A stretch of DNA of 64,000 nt from the NCBI RefSeq assembly GCF_014641555.1, contig NZ_BMHY01000016.1, positions 1 through 64,000 of the forward strand, given 5' to 3'. A program made the translations under genes and the position numbers. The DNA comes from Paenibacillus radicis (ex Gao et al. 2016). Lineage in GTDB: Bacteria; Bacillota; Bacilli; Paenibacillales; Paenibacillaceae. Each line of letters starts with the position of its first letter. Within the stretch, counting starts at the first letter, position 1. The notes below the pieces were generated by a model, which saw only the letters and a program-made list of their open reading frames with translations, had not been told where the DNA came from and made no database searches. Below, piece by piece: positions 52,119 through 61,721 of this stretch.

Positions 52119-53603
52119 TGAACTGTAACCCCATTTATGGACACTGTATAAAAAACGGTTAACATAGTCTTAAGCAGCTAGGAGATGATGACTTCTGTAT
52201 TCGTCAGGAGTCATCTTTTTTAATGTCCACTGATAGCGTTCTGAATTGTAGTAGTTGACGTACTCATTGACTTTTAGACGTAATTCATGAAGAGATGTGC
52301 AGTCCCTGTAGTTAAGTTCGTCCTTCATATGACCAAAGAACGTTTCCATTGATGCATTATCCCAGCAGTTTCCTTTACGAGACATTGACTGTTTAAACCC
52401 GATTTCAGCAATGAGGAGCCGGTTTTTAGGGTGTGTATAGTGCATACCCTGGTCGGAATGGAAGATGGCATCAGGATGAATATTGCCGTCCAGTCGTTTG
52501 AGCAAGCGAGTCATTGTCCGTTCAACCAATGATAACTCCAAAGAAGAAGAGAGATAGTGGGCCAAAATCTGCTTCGTAGCACCATCCTTCACACAAGAAA
52601 GATACGCCCACTGACCACTGCCATAGCGCATATATGTGATGTCGGTAAGGAGGACTTTCTCTGGTTCTCCTTGATCGAATTTGCGCTCCAAAAGATTAGG
52701 ACATGTACGATGTTCTTGCGTAGCTTTCGCCATTTTGCGATAGGGATTGGCTTGACGGATCGTAGCTACTAACCCGAACTTACCCATGATACGACGAATC
52801 TTTTTATGATTCATGACAATACCATGCAGGTTCTCTAGCCGCATTTTAATGACCAATGCGCCTACTTTACCGTTCAAAGCTACAAAATGCTCCTTAATTA
52901 GCTCGAAGTCGTTTTGATCGGCTATCTCATGCAGTTGACGTATTTCTTCAACGCTGCACCAACGATAATAGCCGCTCGTACTTACTTCAGCAATCTCACA
53001 TAAGTAGCGTGTTAAACGTCGTAAGTCATGCTTGCGAATCGTCTGGTTAATGAGCTGGAAGCGCTCGGAAGGCTCCAACTCCTTACTGCTTCGCCTTTCG
53101 AGCGCTTCTAGCTTTTTTAAAAGTTCATTCTCCGCTTCGAGGAGTTTAATCCGAGTTTCAGCTTGTTTCAGTTTCTCTTCTGCTGACAGTTCACTCTTCG
53201 ATCGTCTGCCTGTGCTTCCGATGCCTCTGCGCTCTTCTAGCAAGCCATCCTCACCGTACTTAGCGTAGGTTTCTCTCCAGCGATAGAGGCTCTCTGTAGG
53301 TGTTCTCTGCCCGATGAGTTCCATATTAAAGCCTGCTTTCAAGAAAATCTCCATTGGCGGCTCTCCCGCTTGATTAGCTTGCACTGCTGCGAGTTTAAAG
53401 CTTGGAGCATACGAAATGTTCCTGCCTGATACGCGGCTTACGTTCGGATTCGATTCCAACAACCTAATCTCCGCTTCACTAAATCCTGTTCCGATTTTCC
53501 TCATGATGTTCATTCCCCGAATAATGTCGTTAGTATGATTAAAACACAAAAACCCGAAAGAGGTCACTTTTTTCAAAGTGTCCATCTTACGGGTTACAGT
53601 TCA
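52119..53603 (-). mobile_element. Intact IS3-family insertion sequence
   Basis: 1,485 bases bounded by inverted repeats beginning TGAACTGTAACCC at both ends, with continued similarity (ATGGACACT inside each end). It carries one full transposase frame on the minus strand. No target duplication is seen. It lies between RHS locus 2 and the amidase gene, and a stem half CTCCATGTGGTTTTTTT to its right suggests that it landed in a terminator. Confidence 0.88.
52170..53513 (-). CDS. IS3-family transposase (OrfAB in one frame)
   Basis: About 447 residues joining a helix-turn-helix/leucine-zipper part (TESLYRWRETYAKYGEDGL; KQAETRIKLLEAENELLKKL) and a DDE integrase domain. Catalytic residues are present: TDITYM (D), HSDQGMHYTH (D) and ASMETFFGHMKDEL (E), followed by YNSERYQWTLKKMTPDEYR. 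In many IS3 elements OrfA and OrfB need a frameshift, but here they are one frame. ATG 53513 or 53504 (behind GGGG) is the likely start; the frame is open to 53,585 in the terminal repeat. Confidence 0.9.
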   Translation of the reverse strand: MNIMRKIGTGFSEAEIRLLESNPNVSRVSGRNISYAPSFKLAAVQANQAGEPPMEIFLKAGFNMELIGQRTPTESLYRWRETYAKYGEDGLLEERRGIGSTGRRSKSELSAEEKLKQAETRIKLLEAENELLKKLEALERRSSKELEPSERFQLINQTIRKHDLRRLTRYLCEIAEVSTSGYYRWCSVEEIRQLHEIADQNDFELIKEHFVALNGKVGALVIKMRLENLHGIVMNHKKIRRIMGKFGLVATIRQANPYRKMAKATQEHRTCPNLLERKFDQGEPEKVLLTDITYMRYGSGQWAYLSCVKDGATKQILAHYLSSSLELSLVERTMTRLLKRLDGNIHPDAIFHSDQGMHYTHPKNRLLIAEIGFKQSMSRKGNCWDNASMETFFGHMKDELNYRDCTSLHELRLKVNEYVNYYNSERYQWTLKKMTPDEYRSHHLLAA

Positions 53604-53825
53604 GTTCAACGACTCCATGTGGTTTTTTTATAGTTGGTCAATTCACTACTACATGGAGAATTTCTGTTAGAAGTGATAACTCACGTTAATAGCGCAGGGC
53701 TCTCGCTGCTAAAATTTCTCCATCCTAATCCCACATAACCCGGCAGTACCAGACAGAGTTAGTACTATTCGCGGACAAGCGCCACTGGTATATTCATCTC
53801 AAGAACTTCCATTGAGGTGATTGGC

Positions 53826-54461
53826 ATGAACGGGAAAATGAAAAAGCCTTCCCAGCGCAGCATCTATGTGCTGCTGACCGATACCGGCACGGCGTTTACG
53901 AGATTGATTAAAGGTTTTACAAAAGCACCTTATAACCATGCATCCCTTGCATTTGACGACGAATTGAATGAAGTTTTCAGCTTTGGACGCAAAGAGGCCC
54001 ATAATCCTTTTATAGGCGGCTTTGTTCGTGAAGATATATATAGAGGCACCTTTCGCCATTTTCCAAATACACGCTGCTTGCTGCTTCGTCTTCCGGTCAC
54101 AGAGCAACAGCATGCTAACTCGGTAGCCTGCATCCGTCACTTTCAGCGGAATCAGGATGCTTACCGCTATCATTTGATTGGTTTGCTCGGTGTGTTGCTG
54201 CAGCGGGAGATTAAATCGGACAGCGCTTATTTTTGCTCCCAATTCGTTGCAGAGGCTCTTAAGAGCAGCGGTGTACCGCTCTGGGATCGTCCCTCGGGAC
54301 TGGTTACACCAAATGATTTTAAAGAGCATGCTCAGTTCGAGTTTGTATACGAAGGTATGCTGTACGATTATCAACTCATAGATAAAGAGAAGCTTGGCCC
54401 AGTTCCGCCACATCCGCTGTATATGGCATTACGTACGAGCTTGAGCAAACTAACGGTATAA
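53826..54461 (+). CDS. Permuted papain-like (YiiX/YaeF-type) amidase-fold protein
   Basis: 211 residues. YNHASLAFDD near residue 40 has the His, and DSAYFCSQFVAEALKSSG near residue 140 has the Cys of the circularly permuted NlpC/P60-like fold (DUF830 / YiiX-YaeF family). Such enzymes hydrolyse amide or lipid-linked bonds; the substrate is unknown. No signal peptide, so probably cytoplasmic. ATG 53826 lies 6 bases after GAGGTG; GTG 53817 is in frame but overlaps the SD. Confidence 0.75.
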   Translation: MNGKMKKPSQRSIYVLLTDTGTAFTRLIKGFTKAPYNHASLAFDDELNEVFSFGRKEAHNPFIGGFVREDIYRGTFRHFPNTRCLLLRLPVTEQQHANSVACIRHFQRNQDAYRYHLIGLLGVLLQREIKSDSAYFCSQFVAEALKSSGVPLWDRPSGLVTPNDFKEHAQFEFVYEGMLYDYQLIDKEKLGPVPPHPLYMALRTSLSKLTV

Positions 54462-54489
54462 GCAGTAAAAAAGGATATTTCCCCATATA

Positions 54490-54547
54490 GAAACCATTTC
54501 TTGATAAAATGGACGGATATCTCAACGTTCATACAAGGAATGGTTTC
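54490..54547 (+). terminator. Inverted repeat after the amidase gene
   Basis: GAAACCATTTCTTG and CAAGGAATGGTTTC pair at 13 of 14 positions across 30 bases, followed by TTGTACATTC. It may end the amidase transcript, though the T run is poor. Confidence 0.4.
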
Positions 54548-54631
54548 TTGTACATTCAATACATCACGGACAACTACACTGATGGATGATGTTGGCGTAA
54601 TTCAGTAAGTCAAAGCAAAGGGAATGGTGAA

Positions 54632-55111
54632 ATGGATATTCAACGACTAGATCATTTAATTACTGAAGGCAAAATTAAAGAAGCCATGCGGATCATTCAA
54701 TACGTCAGTAAAACGAAAGATGCATCGTATTTGAACATACTAATAAAGCACTTGAGATTAACTGAAAATAAAATATTAAGGAATGACATCGCTTTAACTC
54801 TTGCTGATATCGGTAATTATGCAGCAGTTGAACCGATAATAGAGGTTTTAAATCATCCGAAAACTAAGGGAAGCAGAGGGACATTACTGTATGCGTTAGA
54901 GAGTCTTGATTATATCTCTCATATAGAAACAATAACTAGTTTTATTGGTGTTGATAGCCTGGAGGCGAGTATGCAATCGTTGTTGTTACTAGAAAACGTA
55001 ATTGATCGTCTGTCAGACAATGAAAAAGAAAGATGTCGTAAAATGATTGAATTAAACTTAAAGAACAATAATAACGAAATGATCGAAGAGGCAATTGCAT
55101 TGTTAAAATAA
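54632..55111 (+). CDS. HEAT-repeat protein
   Basis: 159 residues made of short helix pairs: ASYLNILIKHLRL, KILRNDIALTLADIGNYAAVEPIIEVLN and GSRGTLLYALESLDY are typical HEAT/PBS-lyase-like units. Such proteins are protein-binding scaffolds. No catalytic motif. ATG 54632 is preceded by AAAGGG. Standing alone before a bidirectional terminator, its partner cannot be inferred. Confidence 0.75.
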   Translation: MDIQRLDHLITEGKIKEAMRIIQYVSKTKDASYLNILIKHLRLTENKILRNDIALTLADIGNYAAVEPIIEVLNHPKTKGSRGTLLYALESLDYISHIETITSFIGVDSLEASMQSLLLLENVIDRLSDNEKERCRKMIELNLKNNNNEMIEEAIALLK

Positions 55112-55123
55112 ACTATAAACGAC

Positions 55124-55160
55124 AAAAGCCGAATCACGGACAACCGTGATTCGGCTTTCT
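55124..55160. terminator. Bidirectional terminator
   Basis: AAAGCCGAATCACGG-ACAA-CCGTGATTCGGCTTT, a perfect 15-bp stem between two converging genes. Confidence 0.92.
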
Positions 55161-55166
55161 CATTAC

Positions 55167-56987
55167 TTACTCCACAAACAGCGACACCCGCTCGAAGCCG
55201 GACTCCGATACCCGGATCAATCCGGTGTCCGAAATATGCAAGGTCGGGATGACGACCAGTGCAAGGAGGGACAACGTCATGAACGCGTAATTCATCGTGC
55301 AGCCTGCGTGAACCAGCGCACCGCTTATGTCCTTCATTTGCTGTACGACTGTCTCATAAGGCTCTGTCGACATAAGACCAGCCAAGCGAAGCGGAAACTC
55401 TACAATTCCGTCCTCTGTTGCTACAGCGATTCCGCCTTGCATGCCGATTACAGAATTAGCGGCCTTAGACATAAGCTCGTCGTCATTGCCGATGACAAGC
55501 ACGTTATGGCTGTCATGCGCAACGGTCATGGAAATAGCGGCAGGGCGATTGAAGCCGACACCCCCGACAACGCCAAATGCGGAGCCTCCCGTTTTGCCGT
55601 GGCGTTCGAACAGCGCCATTTTGGACAAGCCGCTTTCCGGCTTAATATCCAGCTTGCTGTCCTTCACTAGAACGTCGACGACAATTTCTTTTGTCTCTAC
55701 ATTGTTCTCGATAACTTCGGCAACGCGAACCTTGGCAGTACCGGATGCAACCGGAGCTTTAATGACAAAGTCAGCTGCGCTCAGTTTTTTCTCGAGCTTC
55801 ACCGAGTTGACGGCATATGCGGGATATTCGAACGGAGCGAGCTCGATCGTCATTTGACCATTCTCCGCAACAACTTGTCCGCGCGCAATCGTCATAACGA
55901 CGTTCACTTCTGCAAGATTTCCATCTAGCAAAATAATGTCCGCAATCGAGCCTGGTGTGACCGAACCGACATCACGGGCTACGCCAAACCGTTCAGCTGT
56001 ATTCAATGTCGCCATCTGGAAGGCTGTTACCGGTTTTACGCCTTGTTGAATGGCATGGCGGACAATAAAGTTCATATGGCCTTCTTCTTTCAAGGAATCA
56101 CAAATGCGGTCGTCGGATACGAGCAGCATCCGGCGGGAATCTAGTCCCATCTCGGTATGCGCCTTAATCGTCGCCTCCACGTCATGCCAAGCTGAACCGC
56201 GGCGCAGCTTAGCATAAATGCCGAGTCTGACCCTGGCGGCAGCATCCTCTTTCGTAATGCTTTCATGACAACCCGTTACCCCTGCAGCAGCATAAGCGGA
56301 TAGCCGCGGGTCTTGGGAAGGCCAAGTATAGTGGCCGTCGACCAGTTTGCCTGCACGCAGCGCAGCTTGAATTTCGCCGATCATCTTCGGATCGCCGAAC
56401 ACGACGCCCGGGAAGTTCATCACTTCGCCAAGAGCGATCATATCGGGTCCCCAGCTCAAAGCTTCGGCTACTTCTTCTGGGCCGAATTCAGCTCCCGAGG
56501 TTTCGAATTCGGAAGAAGTGGCAGGTACGCAGGAAGCGACTTGCATGTAGGCAGCCATAGGTGTTTGCCGCGCTTCATCCAGCATAATCCGCAAACCAGG
56601 AAGACCAAGGACGTTGGAAATTTCATGCGGATCAAAGAATCCGCCTGTCGTTCCAAGCGGCAGCACCGCATTGGCGAATTGAGTAACAGACAATAAGCTG
56701 CTCTCGATATGGCAGTGCCCGTCCAGCAAGCCTGGCGCTATGTAGCGGCCGTTCGCTTCGATCACTTGTGTTTCTTTGCCGATCATTCCCTCGACATAAG
56801 GACCAACATATGCAATGCGTGTACCAACTACAGCAACAGACGTTTCGGGCAAAATCTCGCCGGAAACGACGTTGACGAGCGTACCGCCTTTTATGAACAA
56901 TGTAGCTTTCTTTTCCCCTCGTGCAAAGGCCACGAGATCAGGTATGCAATCGGCCAGATGAGGCCGGGAGAATAGGTTAGCAGTCAA
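55167..56987 (-). CDS. ade: Adenine deaminase
   Basis: About 606 residues, amidohydrolase superfamily. The metal site HCHIESS (after GLLDG), the FDPHEISNV segment, the LVDGHYTWPSQD segment, and LLVSDDRICDSL with its Asp mark the Ade type. The C-terminal domain carries VGGVGFNRPAAISMTVAHDSHN, typical for Ade. It turns adenine into hypoxanthine and ammonia in purine salvage. I place the start at TTG 56987 because AAGGCGGA lies 7 bases upstream; the in-frame ATGs at 57,026 and 57,023 have no SD. Confidence 0.92.
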   Translation of the reverse strand: MTANLFSRPHLADCIPDLVAFARGEKKATLFIKGGTLVNVVSGEILPETSVAVVGTRIAYVGPYVEGMIGKETQVIEANGRYIAPGLLDGHCHIESSLLSVTQFANAVLPLGTTGGFFDPHEISNVLGLPGLRIMLDEARQTPMAAYMQVASCVPATSSEFETSGAEFGPEEVAEALSWGPDMIALGEVMNFPGVVFGDPKMIGEIQAALRAGKLVDGHYTWPSQDPRLSAYAAAGVTGCHESITKEDAAARVRLGIYAKLRRGSAWHDVEATIKAHTEMGLDSRRMLLVSDDRICDSLKEEGHMNFIVRHAIQQGVKPVTAFQMATLNTAERFGVARDVGSVTPGSIADIILLDGNLAEVNVVMTIARGQVVAENGQMTIELAPFEYPAYAVNSVKLEKKLSAADFVIKAPVASGTAKVRVAEVIENNVETKEIVVDVLVKDSKLDIKPESGLSKMALFERHGKTGGSAFGVVGGVGFNRPAAISMTVAHDSHNVLVIGNDDELMSKAANSVIGMQGGIAVATEDGIVEFPLRLAGLMSTEPYETVVQQMKDISGALVHAGCTMNYAFMTLSLLALVVIPTLHISDTGLIRVSESGFERVSLFVE

Positions 56988-57154
56988 TGTATTTCCGCCT
57001 TTCAACTTGAAATTTAAGTTCATCATATACCTAATGATTGAAATTAACCAGTTTCACGATTCCATAATGGCCTGTAATTGGAATCAGGGCAACTGATTCG
57101 ATATTTGAAACAGGTTCGTGAAGAAAAGATGGACATTGTGAGACAATTGCCTGC

Positions 57155-57200
57155 TGTTATACGTATACAAGTTGACACTCGAGGTGTTGCCTCTCAGAAT
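57155..57200 (+). promoter_or_regulatory. Promoter with upstream palindrome before the araM-like gene
   Basis: TTGACA (57,172-57,177), 17 bases, CAGAAT (57,195-57,200). Directly upstream is TGTTATACGTATACAAG, a near-perfect palindrome that could be a regulator site overlapping the promoter. Confidence 0.6.
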
Positions 57201-57239
57201 GAAAAGGAGAGCGCTAGAGAAGGAGGCGGTTAGCAGCAA

Positions 57240-58416
57240 ATGGGATGGAATACTTGGGATGAAACAGCTAGAAGCATGGAAGGGGCAGACGTTACGGCCA
57301 TCAGCAGGGGAGCGGTTGTGCTGGAGCATGGTGCTATTGAACAAATCATTCCTTATTTGAAATCGTCAGGCTATGAAAGCGTGGTCATTGTGGCTGATTC
57401 AATAACCTGGGAGGCGGGCTATGGATCTAAGCTTCAGCAATGGATCGCAGTTGCAGGCATAAATGCAGGATATGTATGGATCAAGCCGAATGGTCAAGGG
57501 GATGTAATTGCAGATGAAGCTTCAGTTGTTCAATTGACGATTGAGCTAAAAATAAAATCCGCAGGAGCGGTAATTGCGCTCGGTTCGGGAACGCTGCATG
57601 ACATTGCCCGATACGCAGCTTTTATAGTAAGCATTCCTTTTATATCCGTACCTACCGCGCCGTCTGTAGACGGCTTTAACTCCAAGGGGGCACCCCTTAT
57701 TTTACGAGGGGAGAAAAAAGACGATCGCCGCGATTGGCCCGGATGCGATTTTTGCAGATTTAGACATTTTGACGAAGGCTCCGTCCGTAATGGTAGCGGC
57801 TGGATTCGGCGATATGCTGGGGAAATACACCTCGCTATTTGATTGGAAATTCGGGACTATTTACGCTAATGAGCCTTACTCGGATCGAATTGCTGAGATG
57901 ACAAGAGGCGCCCTACAGCAATGCGTGGAGCAGGTGGATCAGATTGCTGCCCGAACACCGGAGGGCATCAGGTTGCTGATGAGTGCGCTTCTGGAATCGG
58001 GCTATGCGATGCTGCTTTTTGGTCAATCACACCCCGCCTCAGGAGCGGAGCATCATTTGTCCCATCACTGGGAGATGGAGTTTTTGCGGACCGGCAGAAG
58101 ACAACTGCTGCATGGTGCCAAGGTAGGCGTCGCATGTGCAGAAATAGCGAAGCTATACCGCCAACTGGCTGATGAAGGCAGATTGGAGTCGTTAACACCG
58201 ATGCATAGCGAGATATTAATTGAAATGAACCGAATTCAGGATGAAAAGGAAATTAGGTGGCTGCTGACAATCGTAGGCGGACCAGCCACAATCGGGGAGC
58301 TGGGTGTGGGGGACGAGTTGTTAAGCCGAAGCTTGATGGAAGCGCATCTTATCCGACCGAACCGGAATACACTGCTTAAAGCATGGAATGAAAGCGACAA
58401 GGGGGAGCTTAAATAA
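57240..58416 (+). pseudogene. AraM/EgsA-like glycerol-1-phosphate dehydrogenase gene, frameshifted
   Basis: The two halves of an AraM-family (NAD(P)-dependent glycerol-1-phosphate dehydrogenase) protein lie in different frames. The first ends ...PTAPSVDGFNSKGAPLILRG and leaves frame; the second resumes IGPDAIFADLDILTKAPSVM..AAGFGDMLGKYTSLFDW and contains HHLSHHWEME with metal-binding His. The switch occurs at GGGGAGAAAAAAG (57,708-57,720), where one extra base explains it. The direction is +1, so it is not the classic A-AAA-AAG slip. Either a recent mutation or a sequencing error. ATG 57240 follows AAGGAGG at 15 bases. Confidence 0.8.
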
Positions 58417-58707
58417 ATGTGGAAATCAACGGTTGGCTGGTTTAGAGGGATTGCGTTGCTGGAAGGGATATCCTATCTTGTGCTGCTGCTTATTGCGATG
58501 CCGCTCAAATATTGGGCGGACGAGCCGGCTTACGTGACGATTGTAGGCATGGCACACGGCGTTTTATTTACGTTATATCTGCTGTTTCTGCTCTTGTCAT
58601 GGATTAAAAAGCGCTGGTCGTTTCTATGGGTTTTGCTGTGCTTCATCATTGCTTTCGTGCCTTTTGCAACGTTTTGGCTGGAAGCAAAGCTTCGCAAGGA
58701 GCAATAA
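58417..58707 (+). CDS. DUF3817-type small membrane protein
   Basis: 96 residues with three membrane segments (about 10-28, 42-65 and 70-88). The FRGIALLEGISYLVLLLIAMPLK start, VGMAHGVLF and the FATFWLEAKLRKEQ end match DUF3817 (YdzA-like) proteins, whose role is unknown. Its ATG follows the stop of the araM-like frame with no gap, so it is translationally linked. A terminator follows. Confidence 0.8.
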   Translation: MWKSTVGWFRGIALLEGISYLVLLLIAMPLKYWADEPAYVTIVGMAHGVLFTLYLLFLLLSWIKKRWSFLWVLLCFIIAFVPFATFWLEAKLRKEQ

Positions 58708-58723
58708 TCGAAGAATTATAATG

Positions 58724-58772
58724 AAAGAGGTTTCTTATCTCCGGGATTAACGGGAATGAGAAACCTCTTTTT
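58724..58772. terminator. Bidirectional terminator
   Basis: AAAGAGGTTTCTTAT pairs with ATGAGAAACCTCTTT, followed by TTGCTTTT. Lies between converging genes. Confidence 0.85.
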
Positions 58773-58797
58773 GCTTTTACTCCATTATGAATGATAG

Positions 58798-59952
58798 CTA
58801 GTTGGCTTGCAGACTCTGGTCGTAATCAAGCTCGGACAGGCTTCTGGCCGGGCCGGTTGAACCTCTAGGAATTAGCGTTGCTGGCAGCTTAATCCGGCGC
58901 CATATGTGCTGGCCCTGTTCAATCTGCTCAATAATATGGCGGGCCGCCTCGCGTCCGATTTCCCGTTCCTGCTGGGCAACTACGGTAGGAGGGACAAGGG
59001 AAAAGTCCGCATAAGGAATATCATCGAACAGAATGACGGACAGATCCTCCGGCACGCGTCTGCCAGCTTCAATGGCCGCACGAATAACATGGGGGCCGAA
59101 GTAGGAGACGATGATGGCGGACAATTGCGGATGATCGTTCAGAAACTTATGAACCTGTCCGCTAATTTCCTCTTCGGTCATATCGAATGTCAGGTTGGAC
59201 AGCTGCAGGCTTCTATCGATCAGGATGCCGTGGTTTTCAAGCCCTTGCTCATAGCCGGCGATCCGGTCCTCGATGCTTGACGTTCCGTCGGCACGCGACG
59301 AAATAATGCCGATGGAGGTGTGCCCATGCTCATGCAGATGATTGACAGCCATGACCGAGGCTTCAAAGTTATCCGAGCTGACGGAGGAAGTATCCAATCC
59401 CTTTAACGTACGGTCGACGAGCACGAGCGGGAACTTAGACAGCGTTAGCGACAGAATCTCGCTGTTGTAATTTTCACCCTCTACAGGGTAAATAATAAGT
59501 CCGTCCACCTGAGCTTCCATCATGTCTTTAATTTTGACGATTTCATCCTGCTGTGAATCATTCGTTTTGGAAAAGAGCATTCTATAATCAGCTTTGGACA
59601 ATTCGTCCTCAATGCCGCTTAGTACGTTTGCGGTGAAATGGTTATCCAATCTCGGCATGAGGAAGCCAATCGTCCGCTTCCGGCTTTCGCCGCCCATTTT
59701 ACTATAGAGATTATCGAGCGCAATATGATGGTCGGCAGACACAAATGTACCTTTGCCTTGTTGTCGAAAGACGATGCCATTATCGACAAGATTGGACAAA
59801 GCATTCTTCACCGTAATCCGGCTGACCTGAAACTGCTCGGATAGCTCGTTCTCGGAAGGAATGCGGCTGAGCGGCGGCCATTTGTTGCATCTGATCTGCG
59901 TCATAATGTATTGCTCGATTTCCCGGTACATCGGAACTTGTTTATTTGCCAT
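58798..59952 (-). CDS. GntR/LacI-type (AraR-like) sugar regulator
   Basis: 384 residues. The N-terminal GntR winged helix (PMYREIEQYIMTQI..., IPSENELSEQFQVSRITVKNALSNLVDNGIVFRQQGKGTFV) is joined to a LacI/periplasmic-binding-type effector domain (TIGFLMPRLDNHFTANVLSGIEDEL..., DRIAGYEQGLENHGI, DDIPYADFSLVPPTVVAQQ). This is the plan of Bacillus AraR. I start at ATG 59952, behind GAGGGAAATCAGG. It is divergent from the sugar ABC transporter and its operator-like dyads lie between them, so it probably represses that operon until the sugar binds. Confidence 0.88.
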   Translation of the reverse strand: MANKQVPMYREIEQYIMTQIRCNKWPPLSRIPSENELSEQFQVSRITVKNALSNLVDNGIVFRQQGKGTFVSADHHIALDNLYSKMGGESRKRTIGFLMPRLDNHFTANVLSGIEDELSKADYRMLFSKTNDSQQDEIVKIKDMMEAQVDGLIIYPVEGENYNSEILSLTLSKFPLVLVDRTLKGLDTSSVSSDNFEASVMAVNHLHEHGHTSIGIISSRADGTSSIEDRIAGYEQGLENHGILIDRSLQLSNLTFDMTEEEISGQVHKFLNDHPQLSAIIVSYFGPHVIRAAIEAGRRVPEDLSVILFDDIPYADFSLVPPTVVAQQEREIGREAARHIIEQIEQGQHIWRRIKLPATLIPRGSTGPARSLSELDYDQSLQAN

Positions 59953-59997
59953 CCTGATTTCCCTCATTCCTATTAGTTGAATTAATAATATAACAAC

Positions 59998-60021
59998 GAT
60001 ACAAGTATGACAAGTTGTATC
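59998..60021. promoter_or_regulatory. Operator dyad near the regulator gene
   Basis: GATACAA-N10-TTGTATC, a perfect 7-bp inverted repeat 46 bases from the regulator start. Likely autoregulatory site. Confidence 0.55.
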
Positions 60022-60115
60022 TGCTGTCGAATAAACAGAAAGGGAGTCACTCTTATGATTAGAATCATTAAAATGCTTATATGAAGGCAATGACAGCGAT
60101 TACAATGTTTTCTGG

Positions 60116-60174
60116 GTTGTATATAAAAAAGACATTTACATCGATATGTATGTTGTTTATATTGAATATACAAC
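60116..60174. promoter_or_regulatory. Operator region of the ABC operon
   Basis: GTTGTATAT (60,116-60,124) is followed by a dyad GTTGTTTAT-N5-ATATACAAC (60,152-60,174). The TTGTAT half site is shared with the dyad at 59,998, so the same regulator probably binds both. Confidence 0.55.
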
Positions 60175-60232
60175 CTAGATGAAGCTGCTGGTTGATAACG
60201 CTTCACTCAATTTGAAAGGGGAGAATTTTGAG

Positions 60233-61612
60233 ATGAAAAAAAGAATGTATGCGATGGGTATTTTGTTAGTAGTCGCGGCCCTAGTTGTAAGCGCTTGCTC
60301 ATCCGGTTCAGGCAACGGAGGCAGTGAAGGCGGTGCCAAAAAGACGCTGAAGATGTGGACTTGGAAGGTAGCTTACGGTCCCGGATTTGAAGCAGCAGCG
60401 AAATTGTATGAAGAAAAAACCGGCATCAAAGTTGAAATCGAAACTTTCACTCCTGATGATACTTATAGACAAAAGGTTCAAGCGGCAGCCAACTCCAAAA
60501 ACCTGCCTGACGTGATCCACTACTGGGCAACTAACGGCGACTCGCTGGAAACATCGCTGCTGGAACTGACGCCTAGCGTAGGCGACGATGTATTAAACAG
60601 CTACTTCGGACCAGCAATGGATCCTATCCGTGTCACTCAGAAACAAGTAGACAACTGGGCGACAAATAAAGATGCAACAAACGTACAAAAAGGCTTGAAA
60701 GTTGGCGAGTTCTACGGCCTTCCGCTTGATATCGGCGGCTTCTTCACCTTCTACGGCAACAAGAAGCTCATCGAGCAAGCAGGCTTGAAAGCTGAAGCTC
60801 CAAAAACGTTTGAAGAGTTCGTAACGATGATGGAAACCGTACAAAAAGAAACGAAAGTGCCAGGCCTTGTATTTGGCGCGAAATTGCCTGACCTGTGGGA
60901 AAACTGGGCTGGATCCGCTCTTCAAATTATGTTGAACGGACCGGAAGGCTACATTAACCTGCTGGAGCGCAAAGCGCAAATGAGCGATCCTAGCAACATT
61001 AAAGTTTCTCAGGCTCTTGGTACGATTGCAGACAAAGGCTTGATGATGCCGGGCATTCTGTCCACGGACATCGACGGTGCGGACCAAGCTTTCGCTTCCG
61101 GCAAAGCGGCGTTTGACCTTGGCGGTACATTCACAATGTCCACATTGCTGGCAATGGGCATGAATGCAGACGATATCGTTACGTTCTCCGTTCCTCCAAT
61201 TGCAGGCTCCAAGCTTGACAAATGGTCGACAGATCCATTCACGCTGACAATGATGTCGGTAAGCAAAGACTCGAAAAATAAAGACGACGCTTTGGATTTC
61301 ATCAAGTTCATTACTTCTGATCCAGATGCAGCAATCGCATTCTCCAACGGCGCATTCACGGTATCCGCACTGAAAATAGGCGATCGTTCCAAAGACCTGT
61401 CCCCGGCGCTTAAAGCGATGCAAGAATCATTCGCGACAGAGCCAGGACCGTACAGCAAAGTTCAGCCTTACATCGACAACAGAGGCAATCACAAGGAATG
61501 GGAAGAGTACTTCCAATCCATGCAATCTGTAATCGAGAAGAAAATGACGGTAGAGCAGGCAACTAAGAAATTCGACGAGCGCATGAAATCTCTAGCGGCA
61601 AGCGGTAACTAA
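60233..61612 (+). CDS. Sugar ABC transporter, solute-binding lipoprotein
   Basis: About 459 residues. Lipoprotein signal MKKRMYAMGILLVVAALVVSAC with the lipobox VSAC, then a Gly/Ser linker, and an extracellular-solute-binding family 1 fold (LKMWTWKVAYGPGFEAAAKLYEEKTGIKVEIETF..., DVIHYWATNGDSLE). It captures an oligosaccharide outside the cell. ATG 60233 is 9 bases after AGGGGAG. Two permeases and an alpha-mannosidase follow, so mannosides or mannose-containing glycans are likely. No ATP-binding subunit is present; a shared MsmX/MsmK-type ATPase would be needed. Confidence 0.92.
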   Translation: MKKRMYAMGILLVVAALVVSACSSGSGNGGSEGGAKKTLKMWTWKVAYGPGFEAAAKLYEEKTGIKVEIETFTPDDTYRQKVQAAANSKNLPDVIHYWATNGDSLETSLLELTPSVGDDVLNSYFGPAMDPIRVTQKQVDNWATNKDATNVQKGLKVGEFYGLPLDIGGFFTFYGNKKLIEQAGLKAEAPKTFEEFVTMMETVQKETKVPGLVFGAKLPDLWENWAGSALQIMLNGPEGYINLLERKAQMSDPSNIKVSQALGTIADKGLMMPGILSTDIDGADQAFASGKAAFDLGGTFTMSTLLAMGMNADDIVTFSVPPIAGSKLDKWSTDPFTLTMMSVSKDSKNKDDALDFIKFITSDPDAAIAFSNGAFTVSALKIGDRSKDLSPALKAMQESFATEPGPYSKVQPYIDNRGNHKEWEEYFQSMQSVIEKKMTVEQATKKFDERMKSLAASGN

Positions 61613-61626
61613 TTAAGGTTCATTCT

Positions 61627-61672
61627 GTGCCAGCCCTCGTGCCTTTAATAACAGGTGCTAGGGCTGGCGCAC
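61627..61672 (+). terminator. Intra-operon hairpin
   Basis: GTGCCAGCCCT pairs with AGGGCTGGCGCAC across a loop of about 22 bases, with no T run. Such hairpins after the binding-protein gene protect its mRNA and cause higher levels of the binding protein than of the permeases. Confidence 0.6.
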
Positions 61673-61721
61673 CCCTTTACTTCACTGTCAGGCAATAAAA
61701 ACGGACAAAGGATGATCGCTT

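Noticed and set aside
57708..57720. Programmed frameshift at A AAA AAG in the araM-like gene
   Set aside because: The required shift is +1, whereas that slippery sequence serves -1 shifting.
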